Shown here in pieces: positions 27,185-37,339 of a stretch of DNA of 46,494 nucleotides. Every line of letters begins with the position of its first letter. Positions within the stretch are counted from its first letter, which is position 1. Location of the stretch: the NCBI RefSeq assembly GCF_009905535.1, contig NZ_JAAALA010000035.1, positions 1 through 46,494 of the forward strand, written 5' to 3'. This DNA comes from Caulobacter sp. SLTY. Lineage in GTDB: Bacteria > Pseudomonadota > Alphaproteobacteria > Caulobacterales > Caulobacteraceae. The notes under the pieces were generated by a model that was not told where the DNA came from, did not search any database, and saw only the letters and a list, made by a program, of their open reading frames with translations. Position numbers and translations under genes: made by a program.

Positions 27185-27222
27185 TTGCGAGCCACTCGCA
27201 ATGCGTCCGGACCCCTTGAACC
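27185..27222 (+). promoter_or_regulatory. Operator and promoter region of nuoG, matching that of nuoA
   Basis: TTGCGAG-CCA-CTCGCAA (27185-27201) is a perfect 7-bp inverted repeat, followed 14 bases later by TTGAACC (27216-27222). Upstream of nuoA the TGCGA-N5-TCGCAA core and TTGAACC stand at exactly the same distance. A good -10 box is less evident here (CACTCA at the 17-base position), so this may be a weaker internal promoter. RNA starting here would carry nuoG-N. Confidence 0.5.
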
Positions 27223-27273
27223 TCAGGGGAAACCGGTGCACTCAGCCGCCCAATTGTTAGTCCCGGACGAGCT

Positions 27274-29334
27274 ATGCCCAAAGCCAAGGTCAACGGCGTC
27301 GAAGTCGAATTCGAACCCGGCATGACGGTGCTTCAGGTGGCCGAGATCGCGGGGGAGGAAATCCCCCGGTTCTGCTACCACGAGCGCCTGTCGATCGCCG
27401 GCAACTGCCGCATGTGCCTGGTCGAAGTGAAGCCCGGGCCGCCCAAGCCGCAGGCCAGCTGCGCCCTGCCGGCCGCCGAGGGCCAGGAGATCTTCACCAA
27501 GACCCCGATGGTCAAGAAGGCCCGCGAAGGGGTGATGGAGTTCCTGCTCATCAACCACCCGCTGGATTGCCCGATCTGCGACCAGGGCGGCGAGTGCGAC
27601 CTGCAGGACCAGGCGATGGGCTACGGGCGGGACGACACCCGCTACGAAGAGAACAAGCGCGCTGTCGAAGAAAAAGAGATGGGTCCGCTCATCAAGACGG
27701 TGATGACCCGCTGCATCCAGTGCACCCGCTGCGTGCGGTTCATCACCGAGGTCGCCGGCGTGCCGGAGATCGGCCTGATCTCGCGCGGCGAGGACGTTGA
27801 AATCACCACCTACCTGGGCGCCGCCGTCACCAGCGAGCTGAGCGGCAACGTCAACGACCTCTGCCCGGTCGGGGCCCTGACCCACCGGCCCTGGGCCTTC
27901 AACTACCGCCCCTGGGAGCTGAAGAAGACCCAGAGCGTCGATGTCATGGATGCGCTGGGCAGCGCCATCCGCGTCGACAGCCGTGGGGCCGCGGTGCTGC
28001 GGGTTCTCCCGCGCATCAACGAGGACATCAACGAGGAATGGCTGAGCGACAAGAGCCGCTACGCCGTCGACGGCCTGGGCCGTCAACGCCTCGACAGGCC
28101 CTATGTGCGCCAGGGCGGCAAGCTGCTGCCGGCGACCTGGCCCGAGGCCTTCGCCGCAATCGCGGGCAAGGTTTCGGCGACGGCGCCTGAGAAGATCGGC
28201 GTGATCGCCGGCGACCTGCAGGACGCCGAGTCGATGAAGGCGACGATGGACCTCTTCACCGTCCTGGGCGTGAAGAACCTCGACTGCCGCCAGGATGGTT
28301 CGGCCATCGGGACGGGTCCGCGCGAGAGCTGGCTGTTCAATTCCACCCTGGCCGGGATCGAGAACGCCGACGTGGTGCTGATCGTCGGCGCCAACCCGCG
28401 CCTCGAGGCCCCGGTGTTCAATACCCGCCTGCGCAAGCAGTGGGTGGCCGGCAAGACCCGGATCGGCGTCATCGGCCAACGGGCGGACCTGACCTACGGC
28501 TACGACTACCTGGGCGCGGGCGCGTCCACGGTATCGGGGCTGGCCAAGTCGAAGTCCGATTTCGTGAAGGCCCTCAAGGAGGCCGAGCGGCCGGCGATCA
28601 TCGTCGGGGCCGGCGCCCTGGCGCGCGAGGATGGCGGCGCCATCCTCAAGGCCCTCAGCGGCCTGGCCAAGAGCTTCAACATCGTCCGTGATGGCTGGAA
28701 CGGCTGGAACGTGCTTCACACGGCGGCGGCCCGCGTTGGCGGCCTCGACATGGGCTTCCTGCCGGGCGAGGGCGGTCTGTCCACCCGCGAGATGCTGAAG
28801 CCCGGCGCGCTGGACGTTCTGTTCCTGCTGGGCGCCGACGAATGCGAGGCCTCCGCCAGCGGCGCCTTCACCGTCTACCTGGGCAGCCACGGCGACAAGG
28901 GGGCCCACAAGGCCGACGTCATCCTGCCGGGCGCCGCCTACACCGAGAAGAACGGCCTCTACGTCAACACCGAGGGCCGGGTGCAGATGGGCGAGCGGGC
29001 CGTGTTCCCCAAGGGCGAGGCCCGCGAGGACTGGGCGATCATCCGGGCGCTCAGCGAGCGGCTCGGCCACACCCTGCCGTACGACAGCCTGGACCAGCTG
29101 CGCTCCAAGCTGTTCGAGGATCATCCGACCTTCGGCCAGATCGACTACGCCCCGGGCTCGGTGGCGACCTCGTTCGACCTGGGCAGCCTCGGCGCCGCAG
29201 GCGATGTCTCCGATGCGCCGTTCGCCAGCGCCGTGGAAGCCTTCCACCTGACCAACCCGATCGCGCGCGCCAGCGTGACCATGGCCGAATGCGCGGCCCT
29301 GGCCAGTGGCGCGGCCAAGATGGCGGCGGAGTAG
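27274..29334 (+). CDS. nuoG: NADH-quinone oxidoreductase subunit G
   Basis: The 686-residue iron-sulfur subunit begins with a plant-type ferredoxin domain (cluster N1b: CYHERLSIAGNCRMC near residues 33-47). Next comes the His-Cys cluster N5 region (HPLDCPICDQGGECDLQD), then N4 (RCIQCTRCVRF with a later Cys in NDLCPVGA), and a molybdopterin-oxidoreductase-like domain without a cofactor. The length equals the mitochondrial-type 75-kDa subunit rather than the longer E. coli protein. It starts a second group of nuo genes. Confidence 0.97.
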   Translation: MPKAKVNGVEVEFEPGMTVLQVAEIAGEEIPRFCYHERLSIAGNCRMCLVEVKPGPPKPQASCALPAAEGQEIFTKTPMVKKAREGVMEFLLINHPLDCPICDQGGECDLQDQAMGYGRDDTRYEENKRAVEEKEMGPLIKTVMTRCIQCTRCVRFITEVAGVPEIGLISRGEDVEITTYLGAAVTSELSGNVNDLCPVGALTHRPWAFNYRPWELKKTQSVDVMDALGSAIRVDSRGAAVLRVLPRINEDINEEWLSDKSRYAVDGLGRQRLDRPYVRQGGKLLPATWPEAFAAIAGKVSATAPEKIGVIAGDLQDAESMKATMDLFTVLGVKNLDCRQDGSAIGTGPRESWLFNSTLAGIENADVVLIVGANPRLEAPVFNTRLRKQWVAGKTRIGVIGQRADLTYGYDYLGAGASTVSGLAKSKSDFVKALKEAERPAIIVGAGALAREDGGAILKALSGLAKSFNIVRDGWNGWNVLHTAAARVGGLDMGFLPGEGGLSTREMLKPGALDVLFLLGADECEASASGAFTVYLGSHGDKGAHKADVILPGAAYTEKNGLYVNTEGRVQMGERAVFPKGEAREDWAIIRALSERLGHTLPYDSLDQLRSKLFEDHPTFGQIDYAPGSVATSFDLGSLGAAGDVSDAPFASAVEAFHLTNPIARASVTMAECAALASGAAKMAAE

Positions 29335-29337
29335 CCC

Positions 29338-30414
29338 GTGCCGACGACCGACTTCTGGAGCCAAGGGCTCGGCTGGTTCCTGCTCTCGCTGGGACAGATC
29401 CTGGCGGTCACCGTCTGGCTGCTGCTCAGCCTGGCCTTCCTGCTGTGGGGCGACCGCAAGGTCTGGGCCGGCGTGCAGATGCGCAAGGGTCCGAACGTGG
29501 TCGGGCCGTTCGGCCTGTTCCAGTCGTTCGCCGACTTCCTGAAGTTCCTGCTGAAGGAAATCGTCATCCCGGCCGGGGCCGACAAGGTCGTCTTCCTGCT
29601 GGCCCCGCTGCTGACCTTCATCCTGGCCTTCGCCGCCTGGGCGGTGATGCCCCTGGCGCCGGGCTGGGTGATCGCCGACATCAACGTGGCCATCCTCTAC
29701 ATCTTCGCGATCAGCTCGCTGGGGGTGTACGGCATCATCATGGGCGGATGGGCGTCCAACTCGAAGTACCCGTTCCTGGGCGGCCTGCGCTCGGCGGCTC
29801 AGATGGTCTCCTACGAGGTTTCCATCGGCTTCGTGATCATCACGGTGATCCTGCTGGCCGGGACCATGAACCTGACCTCCATCATCGAGCAGCAGGGCGG
29901 CTGGATCTGGAACTGGAACGTGTTCGGCGGGGGTCTGAAGAACCTGCCGATGATCGTGGTGATGGTCCCGATGGCGGTGATCTTCTTCATCTCCGCCCTG
30001 GCCGAGACCAACCGCCCGCCCTTCGACCTGCCCGAGGCGGAGTCGGAGCTCGTGGCCGGCTACCAGGTCGAATACAGCTCGACCCCCTACCTGCTGTTCA
30101 TGATCGGCGAGTACGCCAACATCGTGCTGATGTGCTCGCTGTTCACCATCCTGTTCTTCGGCGGGTGGCAACCCGGCTTCCCGGTCGATTTCATGGCTGA
30201 ATGGCCGGCGACGCTGCAGAGCTTCCTGCTGTTCCTGGTGTTCTTCGCCAAGACCATCTTCGTCTTCTTCCTGTTCGCCATGGTGAAAGCCATTGTGCCG
30301 CGCTACCGCTACGACCAGCTGATGCGGCTGGGCTGGAAGATCTTCCTGCCGACCTCGCTGGTGGCAGTGGCCATCGTCGCGGGCTGGCGGGTGTTCACGG
30401 GGCACGCGGCCTGA
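29338..30414 (+). CDS. nuoH: NADH-quinone oxidoreductase subunit H
   Basis: The 358-residue membrane subunit forms the quinone tunnel entrance and links the arms of complex I. Typical segments are [18 protein letters not shown] (about 42-59), the [31 protein letters not shown] acidic stretch, and eight or so helices. The start is GTG 29338, three bases after the nuoG stop. The stop overlaps the lipoprotein start by one base. Confidence 0.96.
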   Translation: MPTTDFWSQGLGWFLLSLGQILAVTVWLLLSLAFLLWGDRKVWAGVQMRKGPNVVGPFGLFQSFADFLKFLLKEIVIPAGADKVVFLLAPLLTFILAFAAWAVMPLAPGWVIADINVAILYIFAISSLGVYGIIMGGWASNSKYPFLGGLRSAAQMVSYEVSIGFVIITVILLAGTMNLTSIIEQQGGWIWNWNVFGGGLKNLPMIVVMVPMAVIFFISALAETNRPPFDLPEAESELVAGYQVEYSSTPYLLFMIGEYANIVLMCSLFTILFFGGWQPGFPVDFMAEWPATLQSFLLFLVFFAKTIFVFFLFAMVKAIVPRYRYDQLMRLGWKIFLPTSLVAVAIVAGWRVFTGHAA

Positions 30415-30650
30415 TGCGCGCCCTGTTGCTCCTGCCCCTGGTCTTGCTGGCCGCCTGCGCCAGCCAGGGCGAAGCCAACCCCGGCAGCTACACGCTCGGC
30501 CGCGGCATCGTGAACTACGACGAGATGCGCCGCGCCAAGGCCCAGTGCGAACAGTCGGGCGGGGTGGTCCGGCCGATCGACGCCGGCGGCGATCCCAACC
30601 AGATGAGCAACTACCAGTGCGTCATCGGCGCCAAGGAGAAGGCCCAATGA
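30414..30650 (+). CDS. Small lipoprotein between nuoH and nuoI
   Basis: The 78-residue product has a lipoprotein signal ([17 protein letters not shown]) with lipobox LAAC and cleavage before the Cys at residue 15. The 60-residue mature part contains Cys in KAQCEQSGG and NYQCVIGA, which could form a disulfide. It is coupled on both sides: its start overlaps the nuoH stop (TGATG) and its stop overlaps the nuoI start (ATGA). An exported lipoprotein inside a complex I operon is unusual; the function is unknown. Confidence 0.78.
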   Translation: MRALLLLPLVLLAACASQGEANPGSYTLGRGIVNYDEMRRAKAQCEQSGGVVRPIDAGGDPNQMSNYQCVIGAKEKAQ

Positions 30651-31135
30651 GCCGGATCGCTCAGGCGCTCAAGGGCGCGGCCCTGCTGGACTTCATCGGC
30701 GCCTTCGGTCTGGCGATGAAGTACATGCTGGCCCCCAAGAAAACGGTCATCTACCCCAACGAGCGCGGCCCGCAGTCGCCGCGCTTCCGGGGCGAGCACG
30801 CCCTGCGCCGCTACCCCTCGGGTGAGGAACGCTGCATCGCCTGCAAGCTGTGCGAGGCCATCTGCCCGGCGCAGGCCATCTACATCGAGGCTGAGCCTCG
30901 CGAGGACGGCAGCCGCCGCACCACCCGCTACGACATCGACATGGTCAAATGCATCTACTGCGGCCTGTGCCAGGAGGCCTGCCCGGTGGACGCCATCGTC
31001 GAGGGACCGAACACCGAGTTCGCCACCGAGACCCGGGAAGAACTCTACTACGACAAGGAGCGGCTGCTGGATAACGGCGACCGTTGGGAGCGCGAGATCG
31101 CCAAGAATCTGGAGTTGGACGCGGCCTATCGCTAA
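30647..31135 (+). CDS. nuoI: NADH-quinone oxidoreductase subunit I
   Basis: The 162-residue ferredoxin-like subunit carries clusters N6a and N6b, shown by two CxxCxxCxxxCP motifs ([12 protein letters not shown] and [12 protein letters not shown], about 62 and 103). An amphipathic N-terminal helix attaches it to the membrane arm. The start overlaps the lipoprotein stop. Confidence 0.97.
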   Translation: MSRIAQALKGAALLDFIGAFGLAMKYMLAPKKTVIYPNERGPQSPRFRGEHALRRYPSGEERCIACKLCEAICPAQAIYIEAEPREDGSRRTTRYDIDMVKCIYCGLCQEACPVDAIVEGPNTEFATETREELYYDKERLLDNGDRWEREIAKNLELDAAYR

Positions 31136-31198
31136 GACGCGGCCACGCGATTCCGAGTTGGTGTTTCGAGCGGGTTTGAAAGAAGGGAAGAGGGCCGC

Positions 31199-31816
31199 AT
31201 GCCCTTGGCTACGATAGCCTTCTATCTGATGGCGACTGTGACGGTGCTGGCGGCCTTGGCCGTTGTCACCGCGCGCAACCCCGTGCACTCGGTGCTGTTC
31301 CTGATCACCGCCTTCTTCAGCGCGGCCGGCCTCTTCGTCCTGATGGGCGCGGAGTTCCTGGCGATGCTGCTGGTCGTCGTCTACGTCGGCGCGGTGGCGG
31401 TGCTGTTCCTGTTCGTCGTCATGATGCTGGACGTCGACTTCAAGTCGCTCCGCCAGGGCTTCGCCCAGTATCTGCCCGTCGGGCTGATCATCGCCGGCAT
31501 CCTGACCATCGAGATGATCATCGTGGCTACCAGCGTCGCCACCCGCGGCGCGGCCAGCAAGGTCGTCGGCCCTGAGGCCAGCGCGCCGGATGTCTCTAAC
31601 GCCGAGACCATCGGCCGGGTGCTCTACACCGACTACGCCTACTTCTTCCAGGCGGCGGGCCTGGTGCTGCTGGTCGCCATGATCGGGGCCATCGTCCTGA
31701 CCCTGCGCCACAAGCCGGGCGTCAAGCGCCAGAACATCGCCGCCCAGACCGCCCGGGGTCCGAAGACCGGCATGACCATTGTCGACATCAAGCCTGGCGC
31801 GGGAGAGGGCGAATGA
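31199..31816 (+). CDS. nuoJ: NADH-quinone oxidoreductase subunit J
   Basis: The 205-residue membrane subunit has five helices. The third carries the conserved glycines and tyrosine of the ND6 pi-bulge ([26 protein letters not shown], about 52-77). It lies 63 bases after nuoI and overlaps nuoK by four bases. Confidence 0.96.
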   Translation: MPLATIAFYLMATVTVLAALAVVTARNPVHSVLFLITAFFSAAGLFVLMGAEFLAMLLVVVYVGAVAVLFLFVVMMLDVDFKSLRQGFAQYLPVGLIIAGILTIEMIIVATSVATRGAASKVVGPEASAPDVSNAETIGRVLYTDYAYFFQAAGLVLLVAMIGAIVLTLRHKPGVKRQNIAAQTARGPKTGMTIVDIKPGAGEGE

Positions 31817-32118
31817 TCGGCCTGACGCATTACCTCACGCTGGCGGCGATCCTGTTCACCATCGGGGTGTTCGGCATCTTCGTGAACCGCAAGAATATCA
31901 TCGTGATCCTGATGTCGATCGAGCTCATCCTGCTGGCGGTGAACATCAACCTGGTGGCCTTCTCGGTCTATCTGCACGACGTGGTCGGGCAGATCTTCGC
32001 GATGTTCGTGCTGACCGTGGCGGCGGCCGAGGCGGCTGTCGGCCTGGCCATCCTGGTGACCTTCTTCCGCAACCGCGGCGACATCGCGGTGGATGATGCT
32101 TCGGTGATGAAGGGCTGA
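31813..32118 (+). CDS. nuoK: NADH-quinone oxidoreductase subunit K
   Basis: The 101-residue, three-helix ND4L subunit has the two conserved membrane glutamates of the proton path ([17 protein letters not shown] and [15 protein letters not shown]). It overlaps nuoJ by ATGA, and nuoL begins eight bases later. Confidence 0.97.
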   Translation: MIGLTHYLTLAAILFTIGVFGIFVNRKNIIVILMSIELILLAVNINLVAFSVYLHDVVGQIFAMFVLTVAAAEAAVGLAILVTFFRNRGDIAVDDASVMKG

Positions 32119-32126
32119 CGGAACCG

Positions 32127-34214
32127 ATGTCCCACGAGCTTCTCGTCACCATCCTGGTCTTCGCCCCGCTGCTCGGCGCGGCCATCGCCGGCCTGTCTGG
32201 CCGGCGGATCGGCAACATCCCCAGCCAGGCGGTCACCACCGGCCTGCTGTTCCTCTCCTGCGCCCTCAGTTGGACCACCTTCTTCGGGGTGGCGATGGGC
32301 GACTGGCCCGACTTCACCGTCAAGCTGCTGCCCTTCATCAACGTCGGCGACTTCCAGTCGGCCTGGTCGATCCGCATCGATACGCTCAGCTCGGTGATGC
32401 TGATCGTGGTGACCAGCGTCTCCTCGCTCGTGCACCTCTACAGCTGGGGCTACATGTCCGAGGACGACAGCCGTCCGCGGTTCTTCGCCTACCTGTCGCT
32501 GTTCACCTTCGCCATGCTGGCGCTGGTCACCGCCGCCGACTTCATGCAGCTGTTCTTCGGCTGGGAAGGGGTGGGCCTGGCCAGCTACCTGCTGATCGGC
32601 TTCTGGTACAAGAAGCCCACCGCAAGCGCCGCCGCCATCAAGGCCTTCGTGGTCAACCGGGTCGGCGACTTCGGCTTCGCGCTGGGCATCATGACCGTCT
32701 TCTGGATGTTCGGCTCGATCGAGTTCGCCGAGATCTTCCCGCAGGCGCAATCCTGGGACGGCAAGACCTGGGCCTTCCTCGGCTACTCGCTCAGCGCGCT
32801 CGATCTGGCCTGCTTCCTGCTGTTCATCGGCGCCATGGGCAAGTCGGCCCAGTTCTTCCTGCACACCTGGCTGCCCGACGCCATGGAGGGCCCGACCCCG
32901 GTCTCGGCCCTGATCCACGCGGCCACCATGGTCACCGCCGGCGTCTACATGGTCTGCCTGCTGTCGCCGATGTTCGAGTACGCCGAGGGCGCCAAGACGA
33001 TCGTGACCGTGGTCGGCGCGGTCACCGCCCTGTTCGCCGCCACCGTCGGCCTGGCCCAGAACGACATCAAGCGGGTCATCGCCTATTCGACCTGTTCGCA
33101 GCTCGGCTACATGTTCTTCGCGGCCGGGGTCGGCGCCTATCAGGCGGCGATGTTCCACCTGTTCACCCACGCCTTCTTCAAGGCCCTGCTGTTCCTGGGC
33201 GCCGGCTCGGTCATCCACGGGATGCACCATGAGCAGGACATGCGGAAGATGGGCGGGCTCTGGAAGTATCTGCCCTTCACCTATGCGGTGATGACCATCG
33301 GCACCCTGGCGATCACCGGGGTCGGCCTGCCGAACCTGCACCTGGGCTTCGCCGGCTTCTATTCGAAGGACGCCATCATCGAGGCCAGCTGGGCCGCCGG
33401 CCTGCATAACCCGGCCGCGCAGTTCGCCTTCATCATCAGCCTGCTGGCCGCCGGCCTGACCAGCTTCTACAGCTGGCGCCTGGCCTTCATGACCTTCCAC
33501 GGCACGCCCAAGTGGAAGCATGACGACCACGCCCACGCCGCTGCGCAAGGTCACGACGACCACGCCTCCGCCGCCCAGCTGGAAACCCATGACGAACCGC
33601 TGGCCGATGCGCATGCCGACGACGACCACGGCCACGGCCATGACCACAAGCCGCACGAGTCGCCGTTCCCGATGCTGATCCCGCTGGGCCTCTTGGCCAT
33701 CGGCGCCATCGCGGCGGGCTTCGCCTTCGCCGAGAGCTTCATCGGCCATCACCAGGAAGAGTTCTGGAATGGCTCGGTGTTCAACGCCGCGACCAACCAC
33801 ATCCTGCACGAGATGCACAACGCCCCGACCTGGGTGCTGTGGGCGCCGCTGGTGGTAACCGTCACGGGCTTCGCCATCGCCTGGTTCGTCTACATCCTGC
33901 GTGAAGGGATGGGGGCGCGGCTCGCTGCGCAGGAGGGGCCCTTGTGGCGCTTCCTCTACAACAAGTGGTTCTTCGACGAGCTGTACGACTTCGTCTTCGT
34001 GCGCGGCGCCAAGCTCTTGGGCGATCTGTTCTGGAAGGGCGGCGACCAGAAGCTGATCGACGGCCTCGGCCCCGACGGGGTGTCAAAAGCCTCGATGCTA
34101 GTCGGCAAGGGAACCGGCCGGTTGCAGACCGGCTACGTCTATCACTACGCCTTCGTCATGCTGCTGGGCATCGCGGGTCTGCTGACCTACGCCCTGTTCC
34201 AGTTCCGAGGGTAG
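32127..34214 (+). CDS. nuoL: NADH-quinone oxidoreductase subunit L
   Basis: The 695-residue antiporter-like subunit at the far end of the membrane arm pumps protons. The core motifs are clear: FFGWEGVGLASYLLIGFWY with the key Glu, SAQFFLHTWLPDAMEGPTPVSALIHAATMV, and the lysine helix QNDIKRVIAYSTCSQLGYMF. The C-terminal lateral helix region is present. Residues about 460-515 form a loop rich in His and Asp (KHDDHAHAAAQGHDDH, DDDHGHGHDHKPHES) that could bind metal ions. Confidence 0.96.
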   Translation: MSHELLVTILVFAPLLGAAIAGLSGRRIGNIPSQAVTTGLLFLSCALSWTTFFGVAMGDWPDFTVKLLPFINVGDFQSAWSIRIDTLSSVMLIVVTSVSSLVHLYSWGYMSEDDSRPRFFAYLSLFTFAMLALVTAADFMQLFFGWEGVGLASYLLIGFWYKKPTASAAAIKAFVVNRVGDFGFALGIMTVFWMFGSIEFAEIFPQAQSWDGKTWAFLGYSLSALDLACFLLFIGAMGKSAQFFLHTWLPDAMEGPTPVSALIHAATMVTAGVYMVCLLSPMFEYAEGAKTIVTVVGAVTALFAATVGLAQNDIKRVIAYSTCSQLGYMFFAAGVGAYQAAMFHLFTHAFFKALLFLGAGSVIHGMHHEQDMRKMGGLWKYLPFTYAVMTIGTLAITGVGLPNLHLGFAGFYSKDAIIEASWAAGLHNPAAQFAFIISLLAAGLTSFYSWRLAFMTFHGTPKWKHDDHAHAAAQGHDDHASAAQLETHDEPLADAHADDDHGHGHDHKPHESPFPMLIPLGLLAIGAIAAGFAFAESFIGHHQEEFWNGSVFNAATNHILHEMHNAPTWVLWAPLVVTVTGFAIAWFVYILREGMGARLAAQEGPLWRFLYNKWFFDELYDFVFVRGAKLLGDLFWKGGDQKLIDGLGPDGVSKASMLVGKGTGRLQTGYVYHYAFVMLLGIAGLLTYALFQFRG

Positions 34215-34223
34215 GCCAGGACC

Positions 34224-35708
34224 ATGACCGGCATTCTCTCCCTCATCACCTTCTCGCCGCTGATCGGCGTCGCGGCCATCCTGGCGATCCGCCTGACCGG
34301 CCGCACCGGCGAGGCCGCCAACAACGCCGCCCGCTGGATCGCCTTCGTGACCACCATGGTCACCTTCGGCCTGTCGCTGCTGATGCTGGCCAACTTCGAC
34401 AAGGCGACCACCCAGTTCCAGTTCGTCGAGGACTTCGCCGCCTTCGCCGGTCTGCACTACCGCATGGGCGTCGACGGCATCTCGGTGCTGTTCGTGGTGC
34501 TGACCGCCTTCCTGATGCCGATCTGTATCGCGGCCAGCTGGAAGTCGATCGAGAACCGGGTCGGCGAATACATGATCGCCTTCCTGATGCTGGAGGTGCT
34601 GGTCATCGGGGTGTTCACCGCCCTCGACCTGATCCTGTTCTACTTCTTCTTCGAGTTCGGCCTGGTGCCGATGTTCCTGATCATCGGCATCTGGGGCGGC
34701 AAGCGGCGCATCTACGCGGCCTTCAAGTTCTTCCTCTACACCCTGCTGGGCAGCGTGCTGATGCTGGCCGCCATCCTGGCGATGATCGGCATCTCCGGCA
34801 CCAGCTCGATCCCCGAGCTGATGACCTACAAGTTCGACCCCATGCTGCAGACCTGGCTGTGGCTGGCCTTCTTCGCCTCCTTCGCGGTGAAGATGCCGAT
34901 GTGGCCGGTGCACACCTGGCTGCCCGACGCCCACGTCGAGGCGCCGACGGCCGGTTCGGTCATCCTGGCCGGCATCCTGCTGAAGCTCGGCGGCTACGGC
35001 TTCATGCGCTTCAGCCTGCCGATGTTTCCCCAGGCCTCCGAAGTCTGGGCGCCGCTGGTCTTCGCCCTCTCGGTCGTGGCCATCATCTACACCTCGCTGG
35101 TCGCCTTCCGTCAGACCGACATCAAGAAGCTGATCGCCTACAGCTCCGTCGCCCACATGGGCTTCGTGACCATGGGCATCTTCAGCGGCAATACGGTCGG
35201 TGAGCAGGGCGCCCTCTACCAGATGATCTCCCACGGGGTGATCTCCGGCGCCCTCTTCCTCTGCGTGGGCGTGGTCTACGACCGCATGCACACCCGCGAG
35301 ATCGCCTTCTACGGCGGCCTGACCCAGCGCATGCCCTGGTACGCGGCGGTCTTCATGCTGTTCACCATGGGCAACGTCGGCCTGCCCGGCACCAGCGGCT
35401 TCGTCGGCGAGATCATGACCATGACGGGGACCTACCAGGCCTCCACCTGGACGGCGCTGCTGGCCGCCACCGGCGTCATCCTGTCGGCCGTCTACGCGCT
35501 CAGCCTCTATCGCCGGGTCATGTTCGGCGAGCTGACCAACCCCGCCTTGGCCAACATCACCGACCTCGACTGGCGTGAGGTGGCCATCTTCATTCCGCTG
35601 ATCGTCGGCACGCTCTACCTGGGCGTCTACCCGGCCAGCATCTTCCAGTTCACCGACGCCTCGGTGGAGGCGCTGGTCGGCGCCTACCGCGCCGCGACGG
35701 GCGGGTGA
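34224..35708 (+). CDS. nuoM: NADH-quinone oxidoreductase subunit M
   Basis: The 494-residue antiporter-like subunit pumps protons in the membrane arm. The conserved Glu region ([21 protein letters not shown]), the [28 protein letters not shown] helix pair, and [18 protein letters not shown] are all present. It follows nuoL by nine bases. Confidence 0.97.
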   Translation: MTGILSLITFSPLIGVAAILAIRLTGRTGEAANNAARWIAFVTTMVTFGLSLLMLANFDKATTQFQFVEDFAAFAGLHYRMGVDGISVLFVVLTAFLMPICIAASWKSIENRVGEYMIAFLMLEVLVIGVFTALDLILFYFFFEFGLVPMFLIIGIWGGKRRIYAAFKFFLYTLLGSVLMLAAILAMIGISGTSSIPELMTYKFDPMLQTWLWLAFFASFAVKMPMWPVHTWLPDAHVEAPTAGSVILAGILLKLGGYGFMRFSLPMFPQASEVWAPLVFALSVVAIIYTSLVAFRQTDIKKLIAYSSVAHMGFVTMGIFSGNTVGEQGALYQMISHGVISGALFLCVGVVYDRMHTREIAFYGGLTQRMPWYAAVFMLFTMGNVGLPGTSGFVGEIMTMTGTYQASTWTALLAATGVILSAVYALSLYRRVMFGELTNPALANITDLDWREVAIFIPLIVGTLYLGVYPASIFQFTDASVEALVGAYRAATGG

Positions 35709-35715
35709 GGGCGCC

Positions 35716-37149
35716 ATGTTCCTAGACCAACTCTCGCTGGCCTGGCCGGAAGTCATCCTCGGCGTCGGCGTCCTCGTCCTGATCGTCTGGGGCGCCTTCC
35801 AGGGCAAGTCGAACGCCGTGTTCAACGGCGCGGCCGTCCTTCTGCTGGCCGCCGCGGCGATCGCCGCCGTGGTCGGGCCTCACGGCTCGGCCTTCGCCGG
35901 CGGCATGATCGCCGACCCGATCTCGGCCTTCGCCAAGGTGTTCATCTACGGCTTCTCGGCCGTGGCCATCATCCTCTCCGACCGCTGGCTGGCCCGGCGT
36001 GGCGAGCAGAAGTTCGAACTCGCCATCCTGGTCATCCTGGCGGCGCTGGGCATGGGCGTCATGGCCAGCGCCGGCGACCTCATCAGCCTCTACATGGGCA
36101 TCGAGCTGCACAGCCTCGCCCTCTACGTCCTCGCCGCCTTCCGCCGCGACGACGCCAAGGGCTCGGAAGCGGGCCTGAAGTACTTCGTGCTCGGCGCCCT
36201 CAGCTCGGGCCTGCTGCTCTACGGCGCCTCGCTGATCTACGGCTTCGCCGGCTCCACCCAGTTTCCGGAAATCGCCGCGGCGGTGGCCGAAGGCGGCGCG
36301 GAGGGCGGGGTGCTGTTCGGCCTGGTTTTCCTGATCTGCGGCATCGCCTTCAAGGTCTCTGCCGCCCCCTTCCACATGTGGACGCCGGACGTCTACGAGG
36401 GCGCCCCCACCCCCATCGTCGGCTTCTTCGCCGCCGCGCCGAAGCTGGCCGCCATGGTCCTTCTGGCCCGCGTCCTCTCCGAAGCCTTCGGCAGCGCCAT
36501 CGACGAGTGGCGCCAGGTGATCGTGGCCATCGCCCTGCTCAGCATCTTCGTCGGCGCCTTCGCCGGCCTGGCGCAGCGCAATCTCAAGCGCCTCTGGGCC
36601 TACAGTTCCATCGCCAACATCGGCTACGCCCTGCTCGGCCTCGCCGCCGGCGGCGAGGCGGGCGGCACGGCCATGCTGCTGTTCATGGTCCTCTACATGG
36701 TCGACGTGACCGGCTTCTTCGCCTGCCTCTGCGCGCTGAACCGCGACGGCAAGCCGATGGAGACGATCGACGACATGGCCGGCCTGGTGAAGGAACGCCC
36801 GGGGCTGGCCCTGGCCATCACCGCCTTCTCCCTGTCGGCGCTCGGCCTGCCGCCCTTCGCCGGCTTCTGGGCCAAGTTCTACGTGTTCAAGGCCGCCATC
36901 GGCGCCGGCGAGACCTACATGGTCTGGGCCGCCGTCCTCGGCCTGGTCGGCAGCGTGGTCGCCGCCTTCTACTATCTGCGCCTGCTCAAGGTGATGTGGA
37001 TGGACCCGGCCCCCGGCGCCACCGACAAGCCCGCCTTCGAAGGCAAGGCCTTCGCCTACGTGGCGGCCGTGTTCAGCTTCCTCGCCTGCATGCCCTTCCT
37101 CTACTTCATCGAGCCGGTGGCCAAGGCCGCGGCGGCGGTGCTGGGGTAG
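35716..37149 (+). CDS. nuoN: NADH-quinone oxidoreductase subunit N
   Basis: The 477-residue antiporter-like subunit is next to NuoK in complex I. The motifs YMGIELHSLALYVLAAF, FKVSAAPFHMWTPDVYEGAPTP and RNLKRLWAYSSIANIGYAL match the family. It is the last nuo gene, seven bases after nuoM, and is followed by an inverted repeat that could terminate the operon. Confidence 0.97.
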   Translation: MFLDQLSLAWPEVILGVGVLVLIVWGAFQGKSNAVFNGAAVLLLAAAAIAAVVGPHGSAFAGGMIADPISAFAKVFIYGFSAVAIILSDRWLARRGEQKFELAILVILAALGMGVMASAGDLISLYMGIELHSLALYVLAAFRRDDAKGSEAGLKYFVLGALSSGLLLYGASLIYGFAGSTQFPEIAAAVAEGGAEGGVLFGLVFLICGIAFKVSAAPFHMWTPDVYEGAPTPIVGFFAAAPKLAAMVLLARVLSEAFGSAIDEWRQVIVAIALLSIFVGAFAGLAQRNLKRLWAYSSIANIGYALLGLAAGGEAGGTAMLLFMVLYMVDVTGFFACLCALNRDGKPMETIDDMAGLVKERPGLALAITAFSLSALGLPPFAGFWAKFYVFKAAIGAGETYMVWAAVLGLVGSVVAAFYYLRLLKVMWMDPAPGATDKPAFEGKAFAYVAAVFSFLACMPFLYFIEPVAKAAAAVLG

Positions 37150-37185
37150 GGGATTAGCACTCCCGCCACCCCCACTCCCTTTCCA

Positions 37186-37318
37186 TCATCCTCGGGCTTG
37201 TCCCGAGGACCCATCCGTCGGCGCGCAAGAACGGATGGTGTTGGTGCACCGGCCATGGGGCCTTCCGATGGGTTCGTGCGCTCGGATGAATGGGTCCTCG
37301 GGACAAGCCCGAGGATGA
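37186..37318. repeat. Inverted repeat with 29-bp perfect arms (copy C)
   Basis: Bases 37186-37214 are the exact reverse complement of 37290-37318. The arms contain TCCTCGGGCTTGTCCCGAGG, itself nearly palindromic. The same arm sequence forms the repeat at 37759-37895. The element lies between nuoN and the DUF1801 gene and may end nuo transcription. Confidence 0.9.
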
Positions 37319-37339
37319 CGGGGAAGGGGGAGGACTGAA

